Source of the DNA: Burkholderiaceae bacterium | Lineage (GTDB): Bacteria; Pseudomonadota; Gammaproteobacteria; Burkholderiales; Burkholderiaceae_C | Assembly (NCBI GenBank): GCA_017992055.1 | Contig: JAGOPK010000006.1 | Span: 231,249-295,248, forward strand | DNA: 64,000 bases | Direction of reading: 5' to 3' | Shown: positions 1 to 7,659 of the stretch, piece by piece | How positions within the stretch are numbered: the first letter of the stretch is position 1 | Layout: every line of letters begins with the position of its first letter | Program-made: the position numbers and the translations under genes | Notes under the pieces: generated by a model | The model's input: the letters and a program-made list of their open reading frames with translations, nothing else | Database searches by the model: none | What the model was told of the DNA's origin: nothing

Positions 1-1440
1 GCCGCCGTTCGGGCCCTTGAAGCCCTGCTGGCCCCAGCCGCTGAAGCCACCCTCGCGGCGCTCGCCACCGCGGTCGTTGAAGCCGCGGTCGTTGAAGCCA
101 CGATGGCCACCGCCAAAGCCGCCCCGGCCACCGCCGAAGCCACCGCGGCCGCCATGGCCGCCCGGGCGACCCTGGCGCGGGCCGTCGCCGAAGCGCGGCT
201 CCACCGGCACCGGCATCTTGGGCTCCAGGCCCGGCACCACCGCGATGGCGATGGGCTGGGTGGTGAAGCGCTCGATGCGGCGGATCATCATCGCGTCACG
301 GCGCTCGGCCAGCGTGATGGCCAGGCCATTGCGGCCGGCGCGGCCGGTGCGGCCGATGCGGTGCACATAGTCCTCGGCCTTCATCGGCAGGCCCCAGTTG
401 ATGACGTGGGTGATGGTCGGCACGTCGATGCCGCGCGCGGCCACGTCGGTGGCCACCAGCACGCGCAGCTGGCGCTGGCGCAGGCCCTGCAGCACGCGGT
501 TGCGGCGGCCCTGGGGCATGCCGCCGTGCAGCGAGGCCACGGCATGGCCGATGTCGGCCAGCTGGTCGGCCAGGATGTCGGCGTCGTGCTGGGTGCTGGT
601 GAACACCACCGCCTGGTCCATGGCCGGGTCGGCCAGCAGCTGCTCCAGCAGCGCACGCTTGTGGCTGGCGTTGTCGGCCCAGTGGATGCGCTGCTCGATC
701 TGGCTGTGGGTGTCGGTGTGGCTGGCGGTGTTGATGCGCTGCGGCGAGCGCGTCAGCGACTCGGCCAGGCGGCCCACATGGCCGGCGAAGGTGGCGCTGA
801 ACATCACCGTCTGGCGCGCCTCGGGCAGCGACTGGGCGACGGTGGTGATGTCGTCGATGAAGCCCATGTCCAGCATGCGGTCGGCTTCGTCCAGCACCAG
901 CATCTCCACCTGGCCCAGCACGGCGGCGCCCGAGCCCATCAGGTCGAGCAGGCGGCCGGGGGTGGCGATCAGCAGGTCGACCACGCCACGCAGCGCCTTC
1001 AGCTGGGCCTGGTAGGGCACGCCGCCCACCACATGGGCCACGCGCAGGCCCTGCACGCCCAGGCCGTAGGTGGTGCAGGCACGCGACACCTGCATGGCCA
1101 GCTCGCGCGTGGGCACCAGCACCAGGATGCGCGGGCCGCTGGGCTGGCCCTTGACGCGCTTCTTGGCCGGGTCGCGGCGGGCGGCCAGGATGCGTTCCAG
1201 CGCCGGCCAGACGAAGGCCGCGGTCTTGCCGCTGCCGGTCTGCGAGGACACCAGCAGGTCGTGGCCGGCCATGGCCGCCGGCACGGCGCGGGCCTGCACC
1301 TCGGTGGGCTGGTCGTAGCCGGTGCGGGCGATGGCCTGCACGACCTCGGGCGACAGGCCCAGCGCGGCAAATTCGGCGCCGGGGGCGGCCGTTTCAACAG
1401 CAGCGGTGGCGTCGGCGGGGATCAGGATCTCGGAGTTCAT
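1..1440 (-). CDS. rhlE: DEAD-box ATP-dependent RNA helicase, RhlE type (3' end outside window)
   Basis: RNA helicase that unwinds short RNA duplexes, typically in ribosome assembly and cold adaptation. Seen: 480 codons read from the ATG at 1440 and run off the left edge. The helicase core is complete: Q motif (GYDQPTEVQ), motif I SSQTGSGKT, motif Ia PTRELA, motif II DEAD, motif III SAT, and motif VI HRIGRTGRAG. After the core the protein turns into a Gly/Arg-rich RGG-like tail (FGGGRGGFGGG, then repeated GFNDR units), as is usual for RhlE RNA-binding tails. The gene lies downstream of the GMC oxidoreductase on the same strand, but a 373-base gap suggests its own promoter and a long leader. 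RhlE rather than another DEAD-box paralogue is inferred from the short N-terminus and RGG tail. Confidence 0.93.
   Translation of the reverse strand, partial: MNSEILIPADATAAVETAAPGAEFAALGLSPEVVQAIARTGYDQPTEVQARAVPAAMAGHDLLVSSQTGSGKTAAFVWPALERILAARRDPAKKRVKGQPSGPRILVLVPTRELAMQVSRACTTYGLGVQGLRVAHVVGGVPYQAQLKALRGVVDLLIATPGRLLDLMGSGAAVLGQVEMLVLDEADRMLDMGFIDDITTVAQSLPEARQTVMFSATFAGHVGRLAESLTRSPQRINTASHTDTHSQIEQRIHWADNASHKRALLEQLLADPAMDQAVVFTSTQHDADILADQLADIGHAVASLHGGMPQGRRNRVLQGLRQRQLRVLVATDVAARGIDVPTITHVINWGLPMKAEDYVHRIGRTGRAGRNGLAITLAERRDAMMIRRIERFTTQPIAIAVVPGLEPKMPVPVEPRFGDGPRQGRPGGHGGRGGFGGGRGGFGGGHRGFNDRGFNDRGGERREGGFSGWGQQGFKGPNGG
68..97. repeat. tandem 15-bp repeat in the helicase RGG tail
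   Basis: Two perfect copies of a 15-bp unit (68-82 and 83-97) encode the repeated GFNDR peptide in the helicase tail. Repeats of this kind expand and contract easily, so tail length may vary between strains. Confidence 0.8.
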
Positions 1441-1813
1441 CAAAAACTTTCTGCAAAGGCACGGCCGTGCCCGGCAGCCTGGTGGGCCACGTCAAGGCAC
1501 AGCCCGAGGCGGCCGGCCGGTCATGGCAGGTGCCTCGAGGAGAGGTCGCGGGAGTGGCTCTGGACCGCGCCTTGCAGCACCTGGCGCACCCGATGCGGGT
1601 GGCAGGCCCATGCGGAACTGGCGGGGCTAGGAGGTCGTCCGGTTGCGACGGCATCGCCGCCGACCAGGACCCGAGACACCGTGGAACCCCCGCAGCGGTG
1701 GCGGGGCAGTGCTCGAAAAGGCCAGAGGGGATGAACGAGCGACGCCAACCGGAGTTGGCGTCGAAGCGCGCATTGTCTCAGAGTTTTCCCGAACGTGCTC
1801 GGGAATCTATGGC
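1441..1813 (-). promoter_or_regulatory. intergenic leader upstream of rhlE with two hairpins
   Basis: No gene is credible in these 373 bases. A perfect 9-bp stem with 4-nt loop lies at 1741-1762, and a 7-bp stem with 6-nt loop at 1786-1805, just after the stop of the oxidoreductase gene. Neither is followed by a T tract on the minus strand, so they are weak terminator candidates. They may instead mark the start of a long 5' leader for the helicase mRNA, since a GACAAT -10-like hexamer sits at 1772-1777 on the minus strand. Confidence 0.4.
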
Positions 1814-3427
1814 TCAGCCGCTGCGGATCATGTCGGCGGCCTTCTCGGCAATCATCACCGTCGGCGCATTGGTGTTGCCGCCGACGATCTTCGGCATCAC
1901 CGAGGCATCGACCACGCGCAGGCCCTGCAGGCCGTGCACGCGCAGCTGCGCATCGACCACCGCCAGCGCATCGCCGGCCGGGCCCATGCGACAGCTGCCC
2001 ACCGGGTGGTAGATGGTGTCGGCATGGGCGCGGATGAAGTCGGCCACCTGCTCGTCGCTGCGTGCCGCGGCGCTGGCCGGCGCCTCGCGGCCGAGCAACG
2101 CCGCCAGCGGCGGCTGGCCGATGATGCGGCGCAGCGCCTGGTAGCCGCGCACCATGCGCTGCAGGTCGTCCGCATCGGCGAAGAAGGCCGGGTCGATGCG
2201 CGGCGCGGCCAGCGGGTCGGCGCTGGCCAGCTGCACGCTGCCGCGGCTCTTGGGATGCAGCAGGCAGACATGGGTCGACCAGCCATGGCCGAACACCGTG
2301 CGGCGGCCATGGTCGACCAGCTTGCCGATGACGAAGTGCAGCTGCAGGTCGGGCACCGGCTCGCCGGGGCTGCTGCGCAGAAAGGCGCCGGCCTCGGCAA
2401 AGTTGGTGCGCAGCCGGCCCGTGCGGTGGGCACGCCATTCGCGGATGTCGCCCAGCGCCCGCCAGGCGCCATGCAGCGACAGGCCGAACAGCTCGCGCAC
2501 GCCCGGCGCATCGACCACCTGCACCACGTCCACATGGTCGTGCAGGTTCTCGCCGACGCCGGGCAGCTCGTGGCGCAGGGCGATGCCAAAGCGCTGCAGC
2601 TGGGCGCCGGGGCCGATGCCGCTGTGCAGCAGCAGCTGCGGCGACTGCAGCGCGCCGGCGGCCAGCAGCACCTCGCGCCGCGCCAGCAGCTGGCGCCGCG
2701 TGCCGCCCTGCACGATCTCCACGCCGCTGGCGCGGCGCGGGTCGTTGGCATCGAACAGCACGCGCGTGGCCTGGGCGCCGGTGAGCACGGTCAGATTGGG
2801 CCGGCCACGTGCCGGATCGAGATAGGCCTTGGCCGTGCTGCAGCGCTCGCCGCCGCGGTGCGTGACCTGGAACCAGCCGGCGCCTTCCTGCTCGGCACCA
2901 TTGAAGTCATCGTTGCGCGCCAGGCCGGCCTGGCTGCAGGCGTCGATGAAGCGCTGGCTGATGGGGTTGGGCGCCCCGGCGTCCTGCACCGTCAGCGGGC
3001 CGTCGGCACCGTGCAGCGCATCGGCGGCCAGCGCCGGCCGGGCATTGCCCTCGCTGCGGCGGAAGTAGGGCAGCACCTCGTCGAAGGACCAGCCGGCATT
3101 GCCCAGCGCGGCCCAGCCGTCGTAGTCCTGGCGCTGGCCGCGGATGTAGATCATCGCGTTGATCGAGCTGGAGCCGCCGAGCACCTTGCCGCGCGGCTGG
3201 TAACCGCGGCGGCCGCCCAGGCCGGGCTGGGGCGTGGTCTCGAAGGCCCAGTTCAGCTGGCTGGCCTTGGCCATCAGGGCCAGGCCGGCCGGGCAGTGGA
3301 TCAGCACGCTGCGGTCCGGCGGGCCGGCTTCCAGCAGGGCCACCTGCAGCTGCGGGTCCTCGCTCAGGCGTGCGGCCAGCACACAGCCCGCCGAGCCGCC
3401 GCCCACCACGATGTAGTCGTATGTCAT
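1814..3427 (-). CDS. GMC-family FAD-dependent oxidoreductase (choline/alcohol dehydrogenase-like)
   Basis: Flavoenzyme that oxidises an alcohol to an aldehyde or acid; the substrate cannot be read from sequence. Seen: 537 aa with the N-terminal FAD-binding motif DYIVVGGGSAG, the GMC signature around GKVLGGSSSINAM, and the C-terminal block with HPVGSCRMG and NTNAPTVMIAEKAA, which carries the catalytic His and Asn of the family. Length is normal for bacterial choline/alcohol dehydrogenases. The ATG at 3427 is chosen over an upstream in-frame start because an AGGAG lies 10-11 bases before it and translation then begins directly at the flavin fold. It stands alone, with no betaine genes nearby, so a general alcohol dehydrogenase role is as likely as choline oxidation. 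Confidence 0.9.
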   Translation of the reverse strand: MTYDYIVVGGGSAGCVLAARLSEDPQLQVALLEAGPPDRSVLIHCPAGLALMAKASQLNWAFETTPQPGLGGRRGYQPRGKVLGGSSSINAMIYIRGQRQDYDGWAALGNAGWSFDEVLPYFRRSEGNARPALAADALHGADGPLTVQDAGAPNPISQRFIDACSQAGLARNDDFNGAEQEGAGWFQVTHRGGERCSTAKAYLDPARGRPNLTVLTGAQATRVLFDANDPRRASGVEIVQGGTRRQLLARREVLLAAGALQSPQLLLHSGIGPGAQLQRFGIALRHELPGVGENLHDHVDVVQVVDAPGVRELFGLSLHGAWRALGDIREWRAHRTGRLRTNFAEAGAFLRSSPGEPVPDLQLHFVIGKLVDHGRRTVFGHGWSTHVCLLHPKSRGSVQLASADPLAAPRIDPAFFADADDLQRMVRGYQALRRIIGQPPLAALLGREAPASAAARSDEQVADFIRAHADTIYHPVGSCRMGPAGDALAVVDAQLRVHGLQGLRVVDASVMPKIVGGNTNAPTVMIAEKAADMIRSG

Positions 3428-3571
3428 TGCCACGCGTCTCCTGCCGCCCCGTGCAAAGCCGTGCAACGGCGTGGGGGGCTGGAAACGATGATAGGCAGGG
3501 CCGACAGCGGTGGCGGGGACTGGGGAGCCGGGTCTAGATGCGGGCTTCCCCGCTTGCGCGTGAGCGCAGTC

Positions 3572-3769
3572 TCAAGCGCCGGTCGCGGCCGGCGGCGCGG
3601 TGTTGCCGTCGGGGTCGGCGGGCGCTTCGCCTTCGCCGGCTTCCGTGCCCTCGGCGGCTTCGCCTTCGCCGGCGGGCTTGACCAGCTTCTTCTGCCGCTT
3701 CTCTTCGGCCTTGCGCTTCTTGGCCAGTTCGCGCTGGCGCTTTTCATATGAGTAGTTCGGGGTCGCCAA
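3572..3769 (-). CDS. small highly charged protein of unknown function
   Basis: A 65-aa protein with a Lys/Arg/Glu-rich N-terminal half (YEKRQRELAKKRKAEEKRQKKL), probably a single charged helix, followed by an acidic Glu/Ala/Gly-rich low-complexity tail. Small basic-helix proteins of this type are common in Burkholderiales, but I know no function for them. The start is taken as the TTG at 3769 because AAAGGA lies about 9 bases upstream and the conserved-looking NYSYEKRQ block begins right after it. A much longer upstream reading is open but has atypical composition. Codon use in this stretch fits the host. It could bind nucleic acid; that is speculation. Confidence 0.6.
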   Translation of the reverse strand: MATPNYSYEKRQRELAKKRKAEEKRQKKLVKPAGEGEAAEGTEAGEGEAPADPDGNTAPPAATGA

Positions 3770-3889
3770 GGCGGGGGGTCCTTTCGAAGCAGCGCGGCGA
3801 GGGGATCCACGCCCGGCGCAGGCGCCAGCATACGGCATCGCCCAGGCCGGACCGGGTCTGGCCATGGCGCGGGTGCTTGCGGCCGGCCC

Positions 3890-3921
3890 AAAAAGGCAAA
3901 GGGCCATGCATGCATGGCCCT
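3890..3921 (-). terminator. Rho-independent terminator on the minus strand
   Basis: A perfect 20-bp palindrome at 3901-3920 (extendable by one pair) is followed on the minus strand by TTT and, after three bases, TTTTT. The T-rich side identifies the minus strand as the terminated one. It ends a transcript coming from about 3.9-4.1 kb, not the small charged gene, which starts beyond it. Confidence 0.65.
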
Positions 3922-4110
3922 CAGGTGTCAGCGCCGGGTACGGGTTCCGGTGGTCCGCCCATTGGTGCGGTCGGTTTTCGCGTCGACAGAAGAGATTGTG
4001 CGCGGTCCCTGTGTCGGCGATATGACGAGCAGCAAGGTCTTGTCGATGCAGTTCCATCGATGGGGTGAGCCGTCGATCATGCTGCAGTGCACAATTGCGC
4101 CATCGATCAC
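3922..4110 (-). ncRNA. candidate small RNA (or short unrecognised ORF) ending at the 3890-3921 terminator
   Basis: The stretch between the small charged gene and the ParA gene has no convincing gene, yet the terminator at 3890-3921 implies minus-strand transcription through it. An open frame of 50-60 codons exists (3928-4110), but its third codon positions are far less GC-rich than every real gene around it, and neither possible start (GTG 4110, ATG 4080) has a Shine-Dalgarno. Short ATCGATGG-like repeats suggest RNA structure. A small RNA of roughly 150-200 nt is the simpler reading. The 5' end is not defined. Confidence 0.3.
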
Positions 4111-4127
4111 ACCGGAGCCACAGCGCC

Positions 4128-4955
4128 ATGCGCCATGTCGTGTTCAACCAGAAGGGCGGGGTCGGCAAGTCGACGATCACCTGCAACCTGGCGGCGATTG
4201 CGGCCAGCCGCGGCCGGCGCACGCTGCTGGTGGACCTGGATGCGCAGGCCAACAGCACACGCTATCTGCTGGGCGATGCCGCCGAGGCCGGCGCGCCGGG
4301 CGCGGCCGAGTTCTTCGACCAGACGCTGAAGTTCACGCTGCGCGACCAAGGCATCGAAGCCTTTGCCGTGGCCACGCCGTTCGAGCACCTGGACCTGATG
4401 CCGGCCAGTGCGCGCCTGGACGAGTTGCACGGCAAGCTGGAGAGCCGCTACAAGATCTACAAGCTGCGCGATGCGCTGGCGGCGCTGGACGGGCGCTACG
4501 ACGAGGTCTGGATCGACACGCCGCCGGCGCTGAACTTCTACACCCGCTCGGCGCTGATCGCGGCCCAGCGCTGCCTGATCCCGTTCGACTGCGACGACTT
4601 CTCGCGCCGGGCGCTGTATGCGCTGCTGGAGAACGTGCAGGAGATCCAGGCCGACCACAACCCGGACCTGGTGGTCGGCGGCATCATCGTCAACCAGTTC
4701 CAGCCGCGCGCCAACCTGCCGCAGCAGCTGGTGCAGGAACTGCTGGACGAGGGCCTGCCGGTGCTGCAGCCCTACCTGGGCGCCAGCGTCAAGGTCAAGG
4801 AATCGCACCAGCGCCATCTGCCGCTGATCCACCTGGATGCGCGACACCGGCTGACGCAGGACTACCTGGGCTTGTACGCGGCCTTGTTTCCGGAGCCGTC
4901 GGCGCCCAAGGCCAAGCGGGTGCGGAACCAGTCTTCCAGCATGCGCGCCTCGTAA
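4128..4955 (+). CDS. ParA/MinD-family ATPase (orphan)
   Basis: P-loop ATPase of the ParA/Soj type; these proteins dimerise on ATP and position cargo (DNA, protein clusters) in the cell. Seen: 275 aa beginning almost directly with the deviant Walker A motif QKGGVGKST (signature Lys present), Walker A' DLDAQANST, and the Walker B-like block EVWIDTPPAL. ATG at 4128 is the only start that puts the P-loop at the usual residue ~8. There is no parB partner or parS-like site beside it, so chromosome or plasmid partition is not supported. Cargo positioning (for example of chemosensory or cell-envelope complexes) is possible. Its last 94 bases overlap the convergent DUF3016 gene. Confidence 0.85.
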   Translation: MRHVVFNQKGGVGKSTITCNLAAIAASRGRRTLLVDLDAQANSTRYLLGDAAEAGAPGAAEFFDQTLKFTLRDQGIEAFAVATPFEHLDLMPASARLDELHGKLESRYKIYKLRDALAALDGRYDEVWIDTPPALNFYTRSALIAAQRCLIPFDCDDFSRRALYALLENVQEIQADHNPDLVVGGIIVNQFQPRANLPQQLVQELLDEGLPVLQPYLGASVKVKESHQRHLPLIHLDARHRLTQDYLGLYAALFPEPSAPKAKRVRNQSSSMRAS

Positions 4956-5386
4956 GGCAGCTCGCCGCGGCCGGCGAACAGGCTGGCGCCGTGCATCAGA
5001 TAGGCCATGTCGCTCAGCCGCTCCTGGCCGCTGGCGACGGTGCGCTCGCCGTCGCGCAGCGTGAAGCGCAGCGTCAGCTGCGGCCAGTCGGCGCGGCCCT
5101 GGAGCACGCGCACGTCCATCGGCGCCTGCACCCGCGGCCAGGTCTCGCCGGCCAGGTCGATGTCCAGCACCTCGACCTGCAGCGACTGCGACTCGGGCAG
5201 CCAGCGCCGGGCCAGGGTCTCGAAGTGCCGGGTTAGCTGGGCCTGCACCCGCTCGGCCTCGATGCCGCGGCCGGCATCGGCATAGCGCTCGGGCTCGACA
5301 TAGCTGACCTGCACCGTGCCGGCCTGCACGGCGGCGCCAGACAGCAGGACGGCGGCCAGGCTCAGATTCAGGGCGGTGTTGCGCAT
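4862..5386 (-). CDS. DUF3016 family secreted protein
   Basis: A 174-aa exported protein of unknown role. Seen: a Sec signal peptide (MRNTALNLSLAAVLLSGAAVQAG), then TVQVSYVEPERYADAG, the opening block typical of DUF3016, and a C-terminal MLEDWFR segment. A strong AAAGGAG lies 7 bases before the ATG at 5386. The 3' end overlaps the ParA-like gene by 94 bases in antisense; both C-termini look like genuine family sequence up to the overlap. It lies 62 bases downstream of the ferredoxin gene on the same strand and may be read from the same transcript. No biochemical function is established for the family. Confidence 0.8.
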   Translation of the reverse strand: MRNTALNLSLAAVLLSGAAVQAGTVQVSYVEPERYADAGRGIEAERVQAQLTRHFETLARRWLPESQSLQVEVLDIDLAGETWPRVQAPMDVRVLQGRADWPQLTLRFTLRDGERTVASGQERLSDMAYLMHGASLFAGRGELPYEARMLEDWFRTRLALGADGSGNKAAYKPR

Positions 5387-5448
5387 GAAATCTCTCCTTT
5401 GCGGGACCACGGAGGGAGTATCGGCGCGGTGCCGAAGTTCCTGCCTGC

Positions 5449-5736
5449 TCAGTCCCGCCGGGCCAGCGGCGCCTCGATGGCGAGGTCGGCCTCGGCCAGG
5501 GCCACGCAGGGCAGGATCCAGCCCTCGGCCTTTTCTTCGGCCAGCAGGCCCGGCCATTCGATGCGGTAGCGCACGCTGCCGCTGCGCAGACGGCAGATGC
5601 AGGCGCGGCAGCTGCCGTTGCGGCAGGAGCGCGGCAGCTGCACGCCGGCGTCGAGCGCGGCTTCCAGCAGCGAGCGGCCGGCCGGCACCGGCAGGCTCCA
5701 GCCCTGGGGCAGGATCAGCAGCTGCGGCGCCGTCAT
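5449..5736 (-). CDS. plant-type [2Fe-2S] ferredoxin
   Basis: Small electron carrier of 95 aa. The iron-sulfur ligands are visible as CX4CX2C (CRNGSCRAC) plus a fourth Cys in WILPCVA, the arrangement of plant-type [2Fe-2S] domains. It is a stand-alone ferredoxin, not fused to a reductase. Its ATG overlaps the stop of the DUF938 gene (ATGA at 5733-5736), so the two are translationally coupled. Electron donor and acceptor are unknown; nothing nearby is an obvious oxygenase partner. Confidence 0.85.
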   Translation of the reverse strand: MTAPQLLILPQGWSLPVPAGRSLLEAALDAGVQLPRSCRNGSCRACICRLRSGSVRYRIEWPGLLAEEKAEGWILPCVALAEADLAIEAPLARRD

Positions 5737-6350
5737 CGCGGGCGTGCAAACACCAGCAGCAGGTTGTTGGCCGGCATGGCCACGCGCTGCTGCAGCGCCA
5801 GGCCGGTGCGCTCGGCCTCGGCCGCCACCTCGTGCAGCCAGCGCAGGCCCCACTGCGGATGGCGCTGGCGCAGGTCGGCATCGAAGGCCAGGTTGCTGGG
5901 CGCGGTGGCCTGGCCCTCGACCTGGAACGGACCGTAGATCAGCAGGCGGCCGTCGGCGGCCAGGTGCCGGGCCGCGCCCTGCATCAGCGCGGCGCAGCAG
6001 GGCCAGGGCGCGATGTGCAGCATGTTGGCGCAGAACAGGGCGTCGAACAGGCCGTCCACCGGCCAGGGCTGGCTGAGCACGTCCAGCGCCAGCGGAGGCG
6101 CCAGATTGGCCAGGCCGCTGTGCTGGCGCCAGGCGCGGATCGAGCCCAGCGCGGTGGCCTCGGTGTCGCTGGGCTGCCAGTGCCAGCCGGGCAGGGCGGC
6201 GGCCCCGTGCACTGCATGCTGGCCACTGCCCGAGGCGATCTCCAGCAGCCGGCCGCTTGCCGGCAGCAGGCGCTGCAACTGCTCGGTGATCGGGCCCTTG
6301 TTGCGCTCGGCGGCCGGGCTGGTCTGGCGGAGGGGAGGGGCGGCGCTCAT
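5733..6350 (-). CDS. DUF938 SAM-dependent methyltransferase-like protein
   Basis: A 205-aa class I methyltransferase fold. Seen: the start SPAAERNKGPI and the SAM-binding motif I LLEIASGSGQHAVH, then an ANMLHI stretch after beta strand 4, all typical of the DUF938 family. Substrate unknown; homologues are annotated only as SAM-dependent methyltransferases. The gene is coupled to the downstream ferredoxin by a 4-base overlap and follows the helix-hairpin-helix gene by 33 bases, so it belongs to the unit that starts with the TonB receptor. Confidence 0.8.
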   Translation of the reverse strand: MSAAPPLRQTSPAAERNKGPITEQLQRLLPASGRLLEIASGSGQHAVHGAAALPGWHWQPSDTEATALGSIRAWRQHSGLANLAPPLALDVLSQPWPVDGLFDALFCANMLHIAPWPCCAALMQGAARHLAADGRLLIYGPFQVEGQATAPSNLAFDADLRQRHPQWGLRWLHEVAAEAERTGLALQQRVAMPANNLLLVFARPR

Positions 6351-6383
6351 CCGCGCCAGTCTGCCATGCCGGGCCGCGGCGGC

Positions 6384-6614
6384 TCAGGCCTGTTTGAGGC
6401 GGTCCAGCGCGCTGCGCAGCGCACGCTCGCGGTTGGCCCAGGCCACCGAGCCCAGCTGGGCGCAGACCGCATGCACGGCGGCCTCGACGCCGATCTGCTG
6501 CAGCCGCGCCAGCGAGGCGATGCCGGCCTGCTCCAGGCGCTGGATGACGGTGGGACCGATGCGCGGCATGGCCAGCAGCCGGGCGCGCTCGTGGGCCGGA
6601 AACCGCGGCGGCAT
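6384..6614 (-). CDS. small helix-hairpin-helix protein
   Basis: A 76-aa protein with one recognisable helix-hairpin-helix segment: LLAMPRIGPTVIQRLEQAGI followed by SLARLQQIG. The IGP hairpin is the kind that contacts the DNA backbone in repair and competence proteins; a Cdd1-like or TfoX C-terminal-like role is possible. The ATG at 6614 shares one base with the stop of the upstream GH18 gene (TGATG), so translation is coupled. Why a putative DNA-binding module is coupled to a secreted glycosidase is not obvious. Confidence 0.65.
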   Translation of the reverse strand: MPPRFPAHERARLLAMPRIGPTVIQRLEQAGIASLARLQQIGVEAAVHAVCAQLGSVAWANRERALRSALDRLKQA

Positions 6615-7657
6615 CAGCGTGGCGCCGGCAGGGCCGAGCGCAGCGTGGTCGTGAAGTCCAGCGGCGCCAGGCCCGGCAGGCCGTGGCAGGTGGGCGAGAG
6701 CTGGCCGGCGGCAGCGCCGGGGCCGTCACAGGGGCGGTCACGGTCCAGCGACCAGAAGTGCACCGCCTCCAGGCCGGCGCTGCGCGCGTCTTCGGCCAGG
6801 CGGCGGGCATCGGCCAGGTCGAAGCGGTTGTCGGCCACGTCGTTGCGGCCCAGCATGGGCGTGACGGCGATGCGCGACAGCGGGATGCCGTGGACCGCGG
6901 ACAGGTTGCGCGCGGCCTGCAGGGCCGAGGCGCCCATGTCGCAGCGCGGGCCTTCGGCCGGCTGCGGAGCGCGGCGCACGCAGTGCCGCCGCGCGGCCGG
7001 GCCGTAGTTCATGACCATCAGGTTGACGACCAGCCGCTCCAGCACGCCGGCCTGGCGGGCGGCGGCCAGCACCTGCTCGCCGGTGCGGTTCAGGCCTTGC
7101 CGGCTGCCGTCGTCGGCGGCATGGGTGGCCAGCGTGACGCTCCAGCGCAGGCCGGGGCGCAGCGGCTGCATCGCGGCGATGCGCTGCATCAGCGACAGCA
7201 TCTGCGCCGGTGTCTGCGCGCCCTCGATGTCGAAGTCGAAGCCGCGCAGCTGCGGCGAGTCATAGCGCGCGACGAACGCGGCCATGGCGGCGTCGCTGGC
7301 GCAGGTGAAGATGCCGGCCTCGCCGCCGGTGGCGACGATGTAGCCGGCGCCGGCTGCGGCAAAGGCCGCGACATTGAGCCGGGCGAACTCGGCGGTGTCG
7401 AACGGGCCCCAGCGCTCGGCCCCGCATTCGCCGGTGGCGAACGACCAGATCAGCGCGTCGGCGCGGCCGGGCAGACCGCCGGGTTGTGGCAGCAGTTGCG
7501 GCGCGCCGCCGGCCACCGCGGTGGCGATGCGCGGGTTGGCCGCGTCCACCGCCAGCGAGACGTCCTTGTAGGGCATCAGCGCGGGCGGTGCGGCCATGGC
7601 CGCGGTGGTGGCCGCGGTCGTGGCCAGCAGCGCAGCGCTCAGACCGGCCAGCTTCAT
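6614..7657 (-). CDS. secreted GH18 (chitinase-like) protein
   Basis: Probable exported glycoside hydrolase family 18 enzyme acting on chitin or chito-oligosaccharides. Seen: 347 aa, Sec signal peptide with cleavage near AMAAPP, and the GH18 catalytic strand RGFDFDIEGA; the family motif is DxxDxDxE and the Glu is present, though the first Asp position is replaced by Gly/Phe context, so activity needs care. A later VNLMVMNYG strand matches the GH18 barrel. It starts 2 bases after the stop of the TonB receptor, in one operon, which supports work on the ligand that receptor imports. It could also be a non-catalytic chitin-binding relative. Confidence 0.8.
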   Translation of the reverse strand: MKLAGLSAALLATTAATTAAMAAPPALMPYKDVSLAVDAANPRIATAVAGGAPQLLPQPGGLPGRADALIWSFATGECGAERWGPFDTAEFARLNVAAFAAAGAGYIVATGGEAGIFTCASDAAMAAFVARYDSPQLRGFDFDIEGAQTPAQMLSLMQRIAAMQPLRPGLRWSVTLATHAADDGSRQGLNRTGEQVLAAARQAGVLERLVVNLMVMNYGPAARRHCVRRAPQPAEGPRCDMGASALQAARNLSAVHGIPLSRIAVTPMLGRNDVADNRFDLADARRLAEDARSAGLEAVHFWSLDRDRPCDGPGAAAGQLSPTCHGLPGLAPLDFTTTLRSALPAPR

Positions 7658-7659
7658 GC

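Noticed and set aside
103-1734. Long plus-strand frames over rhlE, and similar very long frames opposite cheA, the receptors, fliD-fliG and the GMC gene
   Set aside because: They are antisense or out-of-frame readings forced open by high GC; their products are His/Gln/Ala/Arg-rich without domains, while the opposite frame gives a recognised protein.
3928-4110. 60-codon minus-strand ORF
   Set aside because: Codon third positions are not host-like and no ribosome site is present; kept as a possible small RNA region instead.
4128-4955. Plasmid or chromosome partition locus
   Set aside because: No parB gene or parS-like repeats beside the ParA-like gene.
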